64,000 nucleotides of DNA from Desulfovibrio gilichinskyi. GTDB taxonomy: Bacteria; Desulfobacterota; Desulfovibrionia; Desulfovibrionales; Desulfovibrionaceae. Under the pieces are notes generated by a model. The model searched no databases. It saw nothing but the letters and a program-made list of their open reading frames with translations, and had not been told where the DNA came from. Positions 1-8,452 of the stretch are shown piece by piece. How positions within the stretch are numbered: position 1 is the first letter of the stretch; the number at the start of each line of letters is the position of its first letter. The DNA lies in NCBI RefSeq assembly GCF_900177375.1, contig NZ_FWZU01000007.1, positions 1 through 64,000 of the forward strand. The letters run 5' to 3'. A program made the translations under genes and the position numbers.

Positions 1-91
1 GCTTCGCACGATTGGCGAATATTCAGCTTTTCCTCTTTCACGGTTTCTTTTGCCATCTCTCGGCGTAGAGATGGCTTTACCACTTTTTTTC
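1..91 (-). CDS. IS3-family transposase OrfB, 5' part only
   Basis: In the -1 frame relative to OrfA, the reading frame continues from the slippery site as VVKPSLRREMAKETVKEEKL and onward to the window edge (NIRQSCEA). This matches the usual start of IS3 OrfB, in which a short linker leads to a MAKE/REM segment before the integrase core. There is also an internal ATG at 56. The catalytic DDE core would lie beyond position 1 and cannot be seen, so integrity is unknown. Confidence 0.7.
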
Positions 92-343
92 AAGGGCTTC
101 CTTTACCACCTCATATTTCATCTGAGATTCGACATACATCTTTTTGAGTTGACTATTTTCCTTCTCAAGCTCTTTCATTCTGGCCATCAAAGATGCGTCC
201 ATACCGCCATATTTAGCGCGCCATTTGTAAAAAGCAGCATTGCTCATGCCGTACTCTCTACATAATTCGGTTACAGGGGGTCCGTTTTCGGCCTGCTTCA
301 AAATATTTAATATTTGGCTGTCGGTATAACGTGATTTCTTCAT
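77..343 (-). CDS. IS3-family transposase OrfA
   Basis: An 88-residue protein with the helix-turn-helix typical of IS3 OrfA. The N-terminal part (KKSRYTDSQILNILKQAENG) and the motif ELCREYGMSNAAFYKWRAKY at about residues 26-45 are characteristic of the IS3 transposase_8 family, which binds the element's terminal repeats. A leucine-zipper-like segment follows (LEKENSQLKKMYVE). A good ribosome binding site (AAGGAGA) precedes the ATG. The last codons contain the slippery run used to make the OrfAB fusion. Identification is firm; the exact IS group is not resolved. Confidence 0.9.
   Translation of the reverse strand: MKKSRYTDSQILNILKQAENGPPVTELCREYGMSNAAFYKWRAKYGGMDASLMARMKELEKENSQLKKMYVESQMKYEVVKEALEKKW
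83..89 (-). promoter_or_regulatory. Programmed -1 frameshift heptamer (A AAA AAG) of the IS3 element
   Basis: The minus strand reads GAA AAA AAG TGG TAA at the end of orfA. The heptamer A AAA AAG is a canonical -1 slippage site. Slippage here shifts ribosomes out of OrfA just before its stop and into the OrfB frame, which is open. This is the known way IS3 elements make their OrfAB transposase. Confidence 0.7.
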
Positions 344-392
344 GTGAATCTCCTTCGTTTAGTTTACGAGAAAATTCTACTTTTCAGAACAA

Positions 393-898
393 TTAATTTT
401 CGGGGGGATTACCGTGTTTTTTTAGCAGTTCAAAAAGATTTTCTTGATTTTTTAGATGTGGGAGAATAACCGAAAGTTGGCCTTTATGTGCTTGGGTTAG
501 CCTTTGAGTCCATTCTGATTCGTTAACTGATGTGTTTGCACGTTCACATATATCGCTAAGTGCTGTCGCTATTGTGTCATGTGATTCGAAAATAATGGTG
601 AGAATGTCATCTGTCCTAAACAGAGGGCTGAAACGTTGGTTTTCTAAGTCCTGCCAGAGCTTTCTCCATGGCTTAGTTCCTGATTGTATTTTTGACTTAA
701 CGCTTTGGAATTCATTGTGCCTATCTGCGTACTGGATAACAATGTCATCCACATGTTCAGGTGATTCTACACGGACTTCGACAACACGTTCTCTAGGAGG
801 AATATTTCCAAGCTCAAGAAGATCGAGAAGGGCTAATGCTGCAATACTATTTTGATAAAAATACCGTGTTGTGTTGTTGGGCCGCCAGATTCAGGCAT
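393..898 (-). pseudogene. DUF4297/Cap4-like nuclease N-terminal domain, frameshifted and 3'-truncated
   Basis: Reading starts at an ATG at 898 behind AAGGACGG: MPESGGPTTQHGI, then the frame breaks at a five-base A run on the plus strand (857-861). One extra base would join it to FYQNSIAALALLDLLELG and then VEVRVESPEHVDDIVIQY and FQSVKSK. The pattern G-x-F/YQ, a helix rich in A and L, E..DDIV, then Q-x-V-K is that of the Cap4/DUF4297 PD-(D/E)XK-like DNA-degrading effector domain. Only about 168 codons remain, and the IS3 end follows the stop codon immediately. Family members usually carry a second large domain, so the gene is probably an inactive remnant. The alternative is a short stand-alone protein with a sequencing error in the homopolymer. 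It lies 96 bases downstream of the ATPase gene on the same strand. Confidence 0.6.
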
Positions 899-994
899 AT
901 GTTTTATCCGTCCTTTTTCAGATTGAAGACTACTTTTTAGTGGTTAATTTAATGCCCACGTTAAGATTGCTTAGTCGAGTATTGTTAAATCATA

Positions 995-3628
995 TTATAG
1001 GAAGTCAATTGCTTGATCTTTCGCTCTTTTTTGATACTCCGTTACCCAAGTTTGAAGAGCATTCATGTCCTTTTCAATGGTAGCTATATCAATTTGTACG
1101 GGTTTCCTGTCTGGGGCTTGATCATGAGGGTATAGTGAGTATTTGTCCATTAAGCCTACTATTAGTTTGATATCTTTTGCTTTAATTACTAATAATCTTG
1201 AATCCAGTTTAGTGGTATGGATTGCTGGGTCGTATCGAATAACTGCACCATTAAACAAAATTTCTTCAACAGCACGTTCTGTTATTTTCCTCATTTGGGG
1301 TGCAAGATTACCAGCAACACGCATACATCCCTCAATATCGTCTGATCCGAGGCACTGCTTAGCAAAATCTATTTCGGAAAGGATGTCTTTCCTTCTTGCC
1401 TTGAAATTTTTGACTTCCATGGGGGCTCCATTTTTTGTGTAGCCATGTTTATTTCCCATTGATATTAGTTCGATACAATGCGGTGCGGCCTCAGAATTAC
1501 GGTTCGCGTGGTAAAGAATACAGCTTAAAAAGAACAAGTCATGTGTGAAGACAACTGTTTGTCTGTGTTTTCCCAAATCCCTGACTATGTGAGCAAATCT
1601 TTCCCTAAACCTGTGGTCTAAAGAAGAAACAGGATCATCAAACACGATTCCGCTTGAGTTTTGAGTCAGGTCTACCTCTGCTAAGAATGCTGCGAGAGCA
1701 ATTGCTCTAAATTCACCTTCACTCGCGATGTCGGCTATTTGAACTTTTGGATCTGCATTGGCAAGGCGTAGTGTAAAGTAAGTTGTGCCAGCTGATGTGC
1801 GAGTTTTTTGTAGTTCAACGAAACATCGTTCGCCAAAAAGTTGCTTCAATCTATTTTTGAAAGCGGTTTGAAGTTCGGGGGTAACATATTTTTCCGCAAG
1901 GGCTCCGCTTTTACGTGATATTGTTACAGGATTACATGTTGCTATGGCAGCATCATATTTCGCAATATTTTGTAATCTTGTAATTTCTAAATTAATGGCT
2001 TCCGTGTTTGAATGCAGGATTTTGCATGACGAAAGAAGGTTGTATCTGTTTACTTGAGCAATCTTTTCTCCTGGTATGATGCTTTTTTGGAGGAATGCTA
2101 TTTCTGAATCAATATATGGGATTAAATTAAGAATTGTTTGCCGAGGGGACTCTGCTAATGTCGTAAGTTGACTCCATGTGTTTTGCCGAATTGTGTCTGC
2201 GAGCATATTTTTGATTGCGTTAGCAGATTGTATGAATGTGGTAACACTTGCAGGTATTATAGGTTCTAGCTCGTTGAGCAGGGGAATGTGAGGAGTCGTG
2301 TCTAGCGATACTTGCTGTAGTTTTGTCCAGTAGTTACTCAAAGCGGTATGGGCTGTTTGGACTTTAGTCTCGATGTCGCTTTTTACATATTCTTCAAAGC
2401 TGTTCATTAAGTTAAGGGCGTTAGCCCCTAATTCTTGTTGGCAAAGAGGACATCGTTTTGTGTTAGGGAATTGTGTTCTCGGATAGGCAATGGTTTGAAC
2501 AAATTGTCTTGCTGACTCCCATAGGTGTCTCCATTCTTCTGTTCCAGTCCCTTTAACAGGTGTTTCGCCAAAAGCATTCTTGACAGCTATATTAGCTGCT
2601 TGTTTTTTTTGGGAATGGTCATTGGCGAAAAATTTTAGAGCGTCAATTCCCTGAACTGAAAAGTAGTCCTCAATTGTTGATATGAATTGTGACAATTGGG
2701 TGATTCGTAATTTTTGCGATTCTAGTGCTGTTATCCGTTGTTGCGGATCTTGGACTCGTAATACTGTAGCTAATTGATTCAATTCAGCTTCATGTTCAGG
2801 TTGGAATTGAGTCCACGTATTAATATCAACTTGTTTGGTTCTGGCACTGAGCGAAGTAGTCCAAGTGCGAGCTTGCTGGTCAGGAAGCAGATTAGTTAAG
2901 TCTGGTAGTTTTCTAGTTAACGATTCCTTTTCCTTGTTAAGGATCATTTTGAGTTGAGAACATACATTATCAGCCAAATTCGATAGAATACTTAATCCGT
3001 ATGGAGTGAACGAAGTTTCCCTTTCTTTACTCACGTAGATGTCTGCACATTTACTGTCGAAAATTTTGATTCCATTTAAGTCGGGCGTGCAATGTTTTCC
3101 TTCTGTCCAGGAGTGTTCGTATGAATTTTCACCCACAGCATAAGTTATTTTAGCTTGCTTTTGGGTCGGCGGTTCATAGACGTTTGGCTGAATTTTAGAA
3201 GGAGCCGCGCATCTACAGTTCTCTTTAAGGATCCTAGTGTAGCTTGTTTTTCCTGCTCCGTTATCTCCATAGATTAAATTAATGCCGGTGGGGTTAAGTT
3301 CAAGTTTTGTGTTTTTAGCAAGAGCATTGACTCCTTGGATATCACTTACACCGAGTAGTGAGATTGGTTCTTTAGTGTTTTGCTGTGTTATGAAATGCTC
3401 TTCTGTGAAGAAATGTGGTTGAGTTGGCTCGCTAGGAATTCCCAATTCTGCTTTACAAATGCTAACCAACCTTAGGACATCTGCTTCTGTTATTACCCCG
3501 GATTGAGTAATTAGAATTCTAATTGCATCGCGAATCCAATTAGGACGGTTTTGGGACCAGTCTAGAATTTCAGTTAACAGAGCATGTTGTGGGGGGATTG
3601 GTGTGTTTCCATTGTTTGTGTCAGCCAT
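995..3628 (-). CDS. SMC/RloC-like AAA ATPase with zinc hook, predicted anti-phage defence protein
   Basis: 877 residues. An N-terminal helical domain of about 110 residues (motif EILDWSQNRPNWIRDAI) precedes a split ABC-type ATPase. Walker A is GDNGAGKT (about 121-128), followed by a coiled coil interrupted by the zinc-hook motif CPLCQQEL (about 394). Then come the signature ASEGEF (about 634), Walker B/D-loop VFDDPVSSLD (about 660) and H-loop VFTHD (about 693). This is the AAA_13 arrangement of RloC and related defence ATPases. The C-terminal 180 residues contain R-K-I-T-E (about 782) and a later H in YPHD (about 833), a possible HEPN-type R-x3-E...H set as in PrrC/RloC anticodon nucleases. 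That assignment is inference. The gene sits next to the broken DUF4297-like nuclease and an IS element, a typical defence-island setting. Which named system it belongs to, if any, I cannot say. Confidence 0.75.
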   Translation of the reverse strand: MADTNNGNTPIPPQHALLTEILDWSQNRPNWIRDAIRILITQSGVITEADVLRLVSICKAELGIPSEPTQPHFFTEEHFITQQNTKEPISLLGVSDIQGVNALAKNTKLELNPTGINLIYGDNGAGKTSYTRILKENCRCAAPSKIQPNVYEPPTQKQAKITYAVGENSYEHSWTEGKHCTPDLNGIKIFDSKCADIYVSKERETSFTPYGLSILSNLADNVCSQLKMILNKEKESLTRKLPDLTNLLPDQQARTWTTSLSARTKQVDINTWTQFQPEHEAELNQLATVLRVQDPQQRITALESQKLRITQLSQFISTIEDYFSVQGIDALKFFANDHSQKKQAANIAVKNAFGETPVKGTGTEEWRHLWESARQFVQTIAYPRTQFPNTKRCPLCQQELGANALNLMNSFEEYVKSDIETKVQTAHTALSNYWTKLQQVSLDTTPHIPLLNELEPIIPASVTTFIQSANAIKNMLADTIRQNTWSQLTTLAESPRQTILNLIPYIDSEIAFLQKSIIPGEKIAQVNRYNLLSSCKILHSNTEAINLEITRLQNIAKYDAAIATCNPVTISRKSGALAEKYVTPELQTAFKNRLKQLFGERCFVELQKTRTSAGTTYFTLRLANADPKVQIADIASEGEFRAIALAAFLAEVDLTQNSSGIVFDDPVSSLDHRFRERFAHIVRDLGKHRQTVVFTHDLFFLSCILYHANRNSEAAPHCIELISMGNKHGYTKNGAPMEVKNFKARRKDILSEIDFAKQCLGSDDIEGCMRVAGNLAPQMRKITERAVEEILFNGAVIRYDPAIHTTKLDSRLLVIKAKDIKLIVGLMDKYSLYPHDQAPDRKPVQIDIATIEKDMNALQTWVTEYQKRAKDQAIDFL

Positions 3629-4171
3629 GCTTAGACCTATGCTTATGTAGGGAAGTGTTAATATGATTTGGTTGTGAATATAGTCGTTATCCTTTTTTTC
3701 GACAATGCTATATTATGCAAATCTAATGGTGAGAATCAAAGCGTAATTTTTAGCATAGTATCTATGATTGTTCAGGAATCTAAAACTAACTATTTTTTAA
3801 ATAAATTCATAGATAATATATTGTTAAGTGTTAAATGATGTGTTTTTGTATATTATCGTATAACATTTCTTCTCTATAGAATTAGAGCTCAGTCCACCAA
3901 ATTTCTTCATCATCCATAGGGATCGCTAAGGCCGCCCATGCGGATTTTATTTGACGATGAAGGTATGGTGATCATGCATAATCTGTGATTCAGAGCCTGT
4001 TTATATAGATTTTGCGGATTATGAAATCAGCACTGCGCCGTTCCTGCTGCAATTGGATAATATGTTTGGGGTATTGCGTTGTTCGGTTTAATTTAGGAGG
4101 TGTTGTTTGTGGTGGTGTTATTGAATTTTAATGTTGGTGATAACCGGATTGGGAAATCCAATTAGGAGAAT
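3629..4171. other. Gene-poor AT-rich stretch with a possible decayed gene tail
   Basis: No convincing complete gene. It should contain the promoter of the ATPase gene; no clear -35/-10 pair was picked. On the minus strand, 3882-3971 is open between two stops and ends in a protein-like tail (HRQIKSAWAALAIPMDD, then EEIWWTEL and stop). This could be the last 29 codons of a lost gene, but I do not recognise the family. Confidence 0.35.
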
Positions 4172-4447
4172 CTATGTTCGAGCGTCAGTGATCAGGCTTG
4201 CGATACTGGTCGATAGCGCTTGAGCAAGATTATTCATAGTTAATAACGAAATATTTTGGCGTCCACGTTCAATACCACTGATGTATGTACGGTGCACGTC
4301 TGTTAGCTCTGCAAGTTTTTCCTGAGACAAACCTTTTTCAATTCTGATTCGCCGAACTCTGTTGCCAAAATCGGTCATGATTTTACGTTCTGTTTCTGAG
4401 TATTGTTCCAAGCTTTTGGTGGGCACAGGATTCTCCTTGGTTGCCAC
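4172..4447 (-). CDS. XRE-family helix-turn-helix transcriptional regulator
   Basis: 91 residues, essentially one HTH_3 domain. The body of the motif is GNRVRRIRIEKGLSQEKLAE (about 29-48) followed by HRTYISGIERGRQNISLLTM, with the usual recognition-helix pattern and the ERG-x-N turn. Such small regulators often control neighbouring restriction or defence genes. It is divergent from the PD-(D/E)XK nuclease gene across a 97-base gap that holds an inverted repeat, consistent with control of both genes. The target is inferred. Confidence 0.85.
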   Translation of the reverse strand: MATKENPVPTKSLEQYSETERKIMTDFGNRVRRIRIEKGLSQEKLAELTDVHRTYISGIERGRQNISLLTMNNLAQALSTSIASLITDART

Positions 4448-4467
4448 ACAGGATGCTTGACGTGATG

Positions 4468-4490
4468 AGTATATTTCTACAGAGTATACT
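4468..4490. promoter_or_regulatory. Candidate operator (inverted repeat AGTATA...TATACT) between regulator and nuclease
   Basis: In the divergent intergenic region the sequence has AGTATA at 4468-4473 and TATACT at 4485-4490. The second arm is itself part of the 8-base palindrome AGTATACT (4483-4490). Its position between two divergent genes, one of which encodes an HTH protein, makes it the best operator candidate. There is no direct proof of binding. Confidence 0.4.
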
Positions 4491-4544
4491 GTACATAGAG
4501 ATGTTGATCATGATTAATATTTATTTTGCAAAGGAGGAACAAGG

Positions 4545-5132
4545 ATGGTGACGGTTGAATCAGAAAAAGAAGTGGAGGAATATCTTTGCAGTTTTCTTGA
4601 AAAGGAGATCCGGTTAAGCGTACTTCAGCAGCCTAACTTAGGGTCATACGGAATTGCGGACATAATTGCATGGACAGTGATTAACGAAGATGACTCTCGA
4701 ACTTTGCTGGCCCATGTAATCGAAGTGAAGAAAGGGAAGGCTGGGGTTGAGGGGTTAGCACAGCTATGTCGATATATGAAAGCAGTTGAGTTGAGCCTCA
4801 ATGAACTGAAAAATGAAAATTTTTGCACGCTGAACAATGTCCTTGTTCAGGGGATGTTGATTTGTGAAGATTTATTTGACCCGGAAGCGATGGGATTTTT
4901 ACTTGCGCAGATGCAGAATGTTTATCTCTACAAATATACTGTGACCATGGATAAAGGTCTTATTGCAATAAGATGGCCCGGATGGATTAAAGGACCGTAC
5001 AAAAATGATATACAAGTCCCTTCTGTGGTAACGAGCAAACAGATAGAAAAAAAAGTCAATGAAATTGAAAGTGGAGAGCTGGATTGGGCTAACGGCAATC
5101 CATACAATTTGTTCCATGAATTTTGCGTTTAA
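4545..5132 (+). CDS. PD-(D/E)XK nuclease-like protein (NucS/RecB-type fold), function unknown
   Basis: 195 residues behind a very strong ribosome binding site (AAAGGAGGA). The segment GSYGIADIIAW carries D39, and HVIEVKKGKAG carries E60-V-K62, the D...ExK signature of PD-(D/E)XK nucleases. The run AGVEGLAQLCRYMKA after it resembles the NucS/DUF91 type, in which a Q and a Y in the following helix (xxQLxRYm) pack near the active site. The protein is small and has no second domain, so it is a stand-alone nuclease domain. With the divergent XRE regulator it forms a two-gene module at the edge of the defence-like region. Role inferred: restriction of foreign DNA or DNA repair. Confidence 0.65.
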   Translation: MVTVESEKEVEEYLCSFLEKEIRLSVLQQPNLGSYGIADIIAWTVINEDDSRTLLAHVIEVKKGKAGVEGLAQLCRYMKAVELSLNELKNENFCTLNNVLVQGMLICEDLFDPEAMGFLLAQMQNVYLYKYTVTMDKGLIAIRWPGWIKGPYKNDIQVPSVVTSKQIEKKVNEIESGELDWANGNPYNLFHEFCV

Positions 5133-5857
5133 TGTATTGGTTGAGTGTGTAGAAAATTGTGTTTTACTTGATGCTAACTATGCCGATTCTGCATAAATAA
5201 ATAAGTCCTTTTTGACATCTAAACAAAGTATAAATAAGAGCCCCAGTTTGTTTTGACTGACTTTATTTGGGATGGATGAATCTATGTTTATTTCAGTTTA
5301 TTAGAAGAGCGTTTCTCCGCACGAAGTGTAATTCCAGTTGACATGTCTTGCCCACGAAGCAGAACCACCACTTCTGTTCTGTTGTGCGATTAAGTGGACA
5401 ATCTAAAACTAGACAGTTGTTAGTATATTTATATAAATTAATTATTAAACTTCATCAATTTATATGTTAAGTTTACACTCAAACACGCAGCAGAACCATT
5501 CTAGTCGCGAGAGTCTAGTTTGAGTTCTGTCAGTATTTGCTAAAGTTATAATTAAGATAGTTTTGATAGGTAGTTAAGTTACCTGGAAAAAGGGGAGGCA
5601 TTTTGCCTCCCCTTTTTTTTGGATTGAGAGTTTTGAGGAAATAAATTGCTGCCTTTTAAAGACAGGATGAATGTGATATGCAGTAATATAAATGCTAATC
5701 ATTGTTATCTTGCAAGAGCTCGCGATGGCAGGCTGTTGTATAGTTTTCGCAACACTGCAAGTGTTCATATCCCCTCTGCAAGACTGATAGTAGAGTTTAT
5801 CCTTGTCTTTTGCCCATACATGAAGAGTCGTGACCTTTTGCAAAAGGAGCATAAAAT
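5133..5857. other. 725-base gene-poor stretch with a strong orphan terminator and a repeated motif
   Basis: No credible protein gene: the open frames here lack ribosome binding sites and family character. The stretch holds a near-repeat of CACG(A/C)AGCAGAACCA at 5353-5367 and 5484-5498. Each copy is followed by a complementary TTCTG/GTTCTG segment, so each could fold. A perfect intrinsic terminator lies at 5587-5620. The end should also carry the promoter of the proton ATPase gene. A small RNA ending at the terminator is possible. Confidence 0.4.
5587..5620 (+). terminator. Strong rho-independent terminator with no coding gene directly upstream
   Basis: A 12-bp perfect stem (AAAAGGGGAGGC / GCCTCCCCTTTT) with a 5-base loop, followed by further T residues on the plus strand. 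The closest upstream stop codon on this strand is about 455 bases away. On the minus strand only a shorter T run follows. Confidence 0.85.
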
Positions 5858-8353
5858 ATGGAATCGTATCAATCAGAAGGACATGAAAAGGAAAAACTTC
5901 AACCCGTGGATGCTTTTAAAAAAGTTGATAGCGGCCCGAATGGGTTGAGTGGAAATGAAGCTGCTAAACGCCTTGAAAAATATGGTCCCAATGCATTGGA
6001 GGACCAAAAAGTAAGCCCGGTTAGAAAATTTTTGGGATACTTTTGGGGACCGATTCCCTGGATGATTGAGAGCGCAGCCGTTCTGTCCATGATCGTCGGC
6101 CATTGGGCTGACTTCTGTATTATTCTTTCCCTGCTAATTTTCAACGCCGTGGTCGGATTTTGGCAGGAATATCAAGCCGGTAACGCCGTTGAAGCACTTA
6201 AGAACACACTTGCGTTGAAGAGCCGGGTCCTGCGTGACAGCTCGTGGCAAAGCGTTAATGCTCAGGTCTTAGTACCTGGCGATATCATCCGTTTGCGCAT
6301 GGGGGACATTATCCCGGCCGATGCCAGACTTGTTGACGGCGACTACCTGAGCGTGGACCAGTCTGCGCTGACCGGCGAATCTCTTCCCGTGGAAAAAATG
6401 ATCGGAGATCTTATCTATTCCGGATCCGTAGCCAAGCAGGGCGAGATGGTCGGAGTGGTAATGGCAACAGGTGAGAAAACGTTCTTCGGCAAAACAGCTA
6501 AGCTTGTATCAAATGCCAAAACGGTATCCCACTTCCAGAAAGCTGTTATGCAGATCGGTGATTATCTGATCTATCTTAGCTTAGTTCTGGTCGCAGTACT
6601 TATCGTTGTGCAGCTTTTCCGCGGGGCTCATCTCCTTGATCTGGTGCAGTTTGCGCTGATCCTGACGGTGGCTTCTATTCCTGTGGCTATGCCTGCCGTC
6701 CTGTCTGTGACCATGGCCGTAGGTGCTCTGGCTCTTTCCAAGCGAAAGGCTATCGTCTCGCGGCTGGAGTCCATTGAGGAAATGGCGGGTATGGACATCC
6801 TCTGTACGGACAAAACCGGAACCCTGACCCAGAATAAGTTGAAGCTCGGGACTTCAATCACCTTTGAAGCAAAGGGTGAAGACGATCTCATTCTCGCCGG
6901 ATGTCTTGCGTCCAAGGCCGAAAACGAGGACGCCATTGATCTGGCCGTTCTGGAAGGAGTGAAGGATAAAGCGTTCCTTACTGCATATTCTCAGGAGAAG
7001 TTTATTCCCTTTGATCCCGTGAGCAAAAGAACCGAAGCTTTAATCAAGGATCAGGATGGAAATTCTTTCAAGGTCAGCAAGGGAGCTTTGCAGGTTATTC
7101 TAGACCTTGCCGAGGTGAGCGATGATGCGCGTGCTAAGGCTGAAGAATCTTCCCAAAGTTTTGCTGCTAAAGGATACCGCACCATCGGCGTGGCAAGAGC
7201 AGATGGCGATGAATCATGGAAATTTATGGGCATCCTGCCTCTGTTTGATCCACCGCGTGAGGACTCCCGCGAGACCATCTCACAGGCCGGAAAGCACGGC
7301 ATTGAAGTTAAGATGGTGACTGGCGATAACTTAGCCATAGCCAAAGAGATATCCAGCCAACTTAATCTGGGACAAAATATTTCTCTTGCCGGGCAATGGT
7401 TGAAAATCGGAGATGACGCTAAAGGATTATCCGCCGATGCCGCTACAGAAGTTGAAGATTCAGATGGGTTTGCCCAAGTCTTTCCGGAACATAAATATAA
7501 TATCGTCAAGCTGTTGCAATCAAAGAACCATATAGTTGGAATGACCGGAGACGGAGTTAACGACGCTCCTGCTTTGAAACAGGCCGATGTTGGCATAGCT
7601 GTGAGCGGTGCTACCGATGCGGCGCGCGCCGCTGCGGATCTGGTACTGACGGCTTCTGGAATTTCGGTGATTATCAACGCAGTGGAAGAGGCTAGGCGCA
7701 TTTTCGAGCGCATGAATAGTTACGCCATTTACCGTATCACTGAAACCATCCGGATCATGATTTTTGTAGTGCTGGCAATGATCGCATTTGATTTCTACCC
7801 CATCACCGCCATTATGATAATCTTGCTGGCATTCCTGAACGACGTGCCCATAGTGACCATCGCCTACGACCGCACCTGGCTGGACCCGAATCCGGTACGC
7901 TGGAATATGCGACGGGTCATCACGGTCTCGACAGCCATGGGGCTGACCGGCGTTTTCGGCAGCTTTCTGATGCTCTATCTGGGGTTGAATTGGCTGCACC
8001 TTACCATTCCTGAAGTGCAAACATATATCTTCCTGAAGATGGCCGTCTCCGGACATCTGACACTGTTCGTCTCACGCAGCCGCGGCTATTTTTGGAAATC
8101 GCCATATCCTGCGCCGGTGATGGTCTGGTCAGCCTTGGGAACAAAAATTCTTGGAACGCTTTTGGCCGCATATGGATTCGGCCTTATTTCACCTATCGGT
8201 TGGAAGTCAATCGGTCTGGTCTGGGGCTATTCGATTGTCTGGGCTTTTTTGACCGACTACGTCAAGGTCATGATTTACAGGCATGTCGATACGGGATCTT
8301 CACATAACATGTCTTTTTTGAACAAGGTGCGTCAATCACTTCACCCCTTATGA
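5858..8353 (+). CDS. P-type (P3A) plasma-membrane proton-translocating ATPase
   Basis: 831 residues, full length for bacterial P3A pumps. Visible motifs are TGES in the actuator domain (about 172), the phosphorylation site CTDKTGTLTQNK (about 317), and the hinge MTGDGVNDAPALK (about 562-574). The N-terminal FLGYFWGPIPWMIE before TM1 is typical of the H+-ATPase group rather than Ca2+ or heavy-metal pumps, and there is no CPC/CPx metal motif. ATP hydrolysis should export protons across the inner membrane, giving pH homeostasis or membrane-potential generation. The start at 5858 follows AAAAGGAGC. The dispensable-looking N-terminal tail is hydrophilic. A flavoprotein gene follows about 100 bases later on the same strand, and co-transcription is plausible. 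Substrate is inferred from family resemblance. Confidence 0.88.
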   Translation: MESYQSEGHEKEKLQPVDAFKKVDSGPNGLSGNEAAKRLEKYGPNALEDQKVSPVRKFLGYFWGPIPWMIESAAVLSMIVGHWADFCIILSLLIFNAVVGFWQEYQAGNAVEALKNTLALKSRVLRDSSWQSVNAQVLVPGDIIRLRMGDIIPADARLVDGDYLSVDQSALTGESLPVEKMIGDLIYSGSVAKQGEMVGVVMATGEKTFFGKTAKLVSNAKTVSHFQKAVMQIGDYLIYLSLVLVAVLIVVQLFRGAHLLDLVQFALILTVASIPVAMPAVLSVTMAVGALALSKRKAIVSRLESIEEMAGMDILCTDKTGTLTQNKLKLGTSITFEAKGEDDLILAGCLASKAENEDAIDLAVLEGVKDKAFLTAYSQEKFIPFDPVSKRTEALIKDQDGNSFKVSKGALQVILDLAEVSDDARAKAEESSQSFAAKGYRTIGVARADGDESWKFMGILPLFDPPREDSRETISQAGKHGIEVKMVTGDNLAIAKEISSQLNLGQNISLAGQWLKIGDDAKGLSADAATEVEDSDGFAQVFPEHKYNIVKLLQSKNHIVGMTGDGVNDAPALKQADVGIAVSGATDAARAAADLVLTASGISVIINAVEEARRIFERMNSYAIYRITETIRIMIFVVLAMIAFDFYPITAIMIILLAFLNDVPIVTIAYDRTWLDPNPVRWNMRRVITVSTAMGLTGVFGSFLMLYLGLNWLHLTIPEVQTYIFLKMAVSGHLTLFVSRSRGYFWKSPYPAPVMVWSALGTKILGTLLAAYGFGLISPIGWKSIGLVWGYSIVWAFLTDYVKVMIYRHVDTGSSHNMSFLNKVRQSLHPL

Positions 8354-8452
8354 GACCGTTTATGCGGGATGACAAAGACATCTAAGTAACCCATAAGCCT
8401 GATGTATAAACTAGGTAGATGGGAGAGAATGGATTAACGCAGGAGTAGATTT

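Larger units (their letters stand above)
1..391 (-). mobile_element. IS3-family insertion sequence, partial (left edge of window)
   Basis: The element is read on the minus strand and runs off the left edge. It contains an orfA, a probable -1 frameshift site, and the start of orfB. The outer end is placed near 391, because the minus strand begins TGTTCTGAAAAGTAGA there, just upstream of the orfA ribosome binding site. IS3 elements commonly begin with TG. The boundary is inferred, since the other terminus is outside the window. It lies 2 bases past the last codon of the damaged nuclease gene, so insertion or excision here probably removed that gene's 3' part. Confidence 0.7.

Noticed and set aside
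5646-5948. 100-codon plus-strand frame overlapping the proton ATPase start
   Set aside because: It overlaps the start of the P-type ATPase in another frame, has no ribosome binding site and no family character; the ATPase frame is clearly real.
7051-7713. Long minus-strand frame of 220 codons
   Set aside because: It is the shadow of the proton ATPase hinge region; the low-complexity A/S/T composition is typical of an antisense frame.
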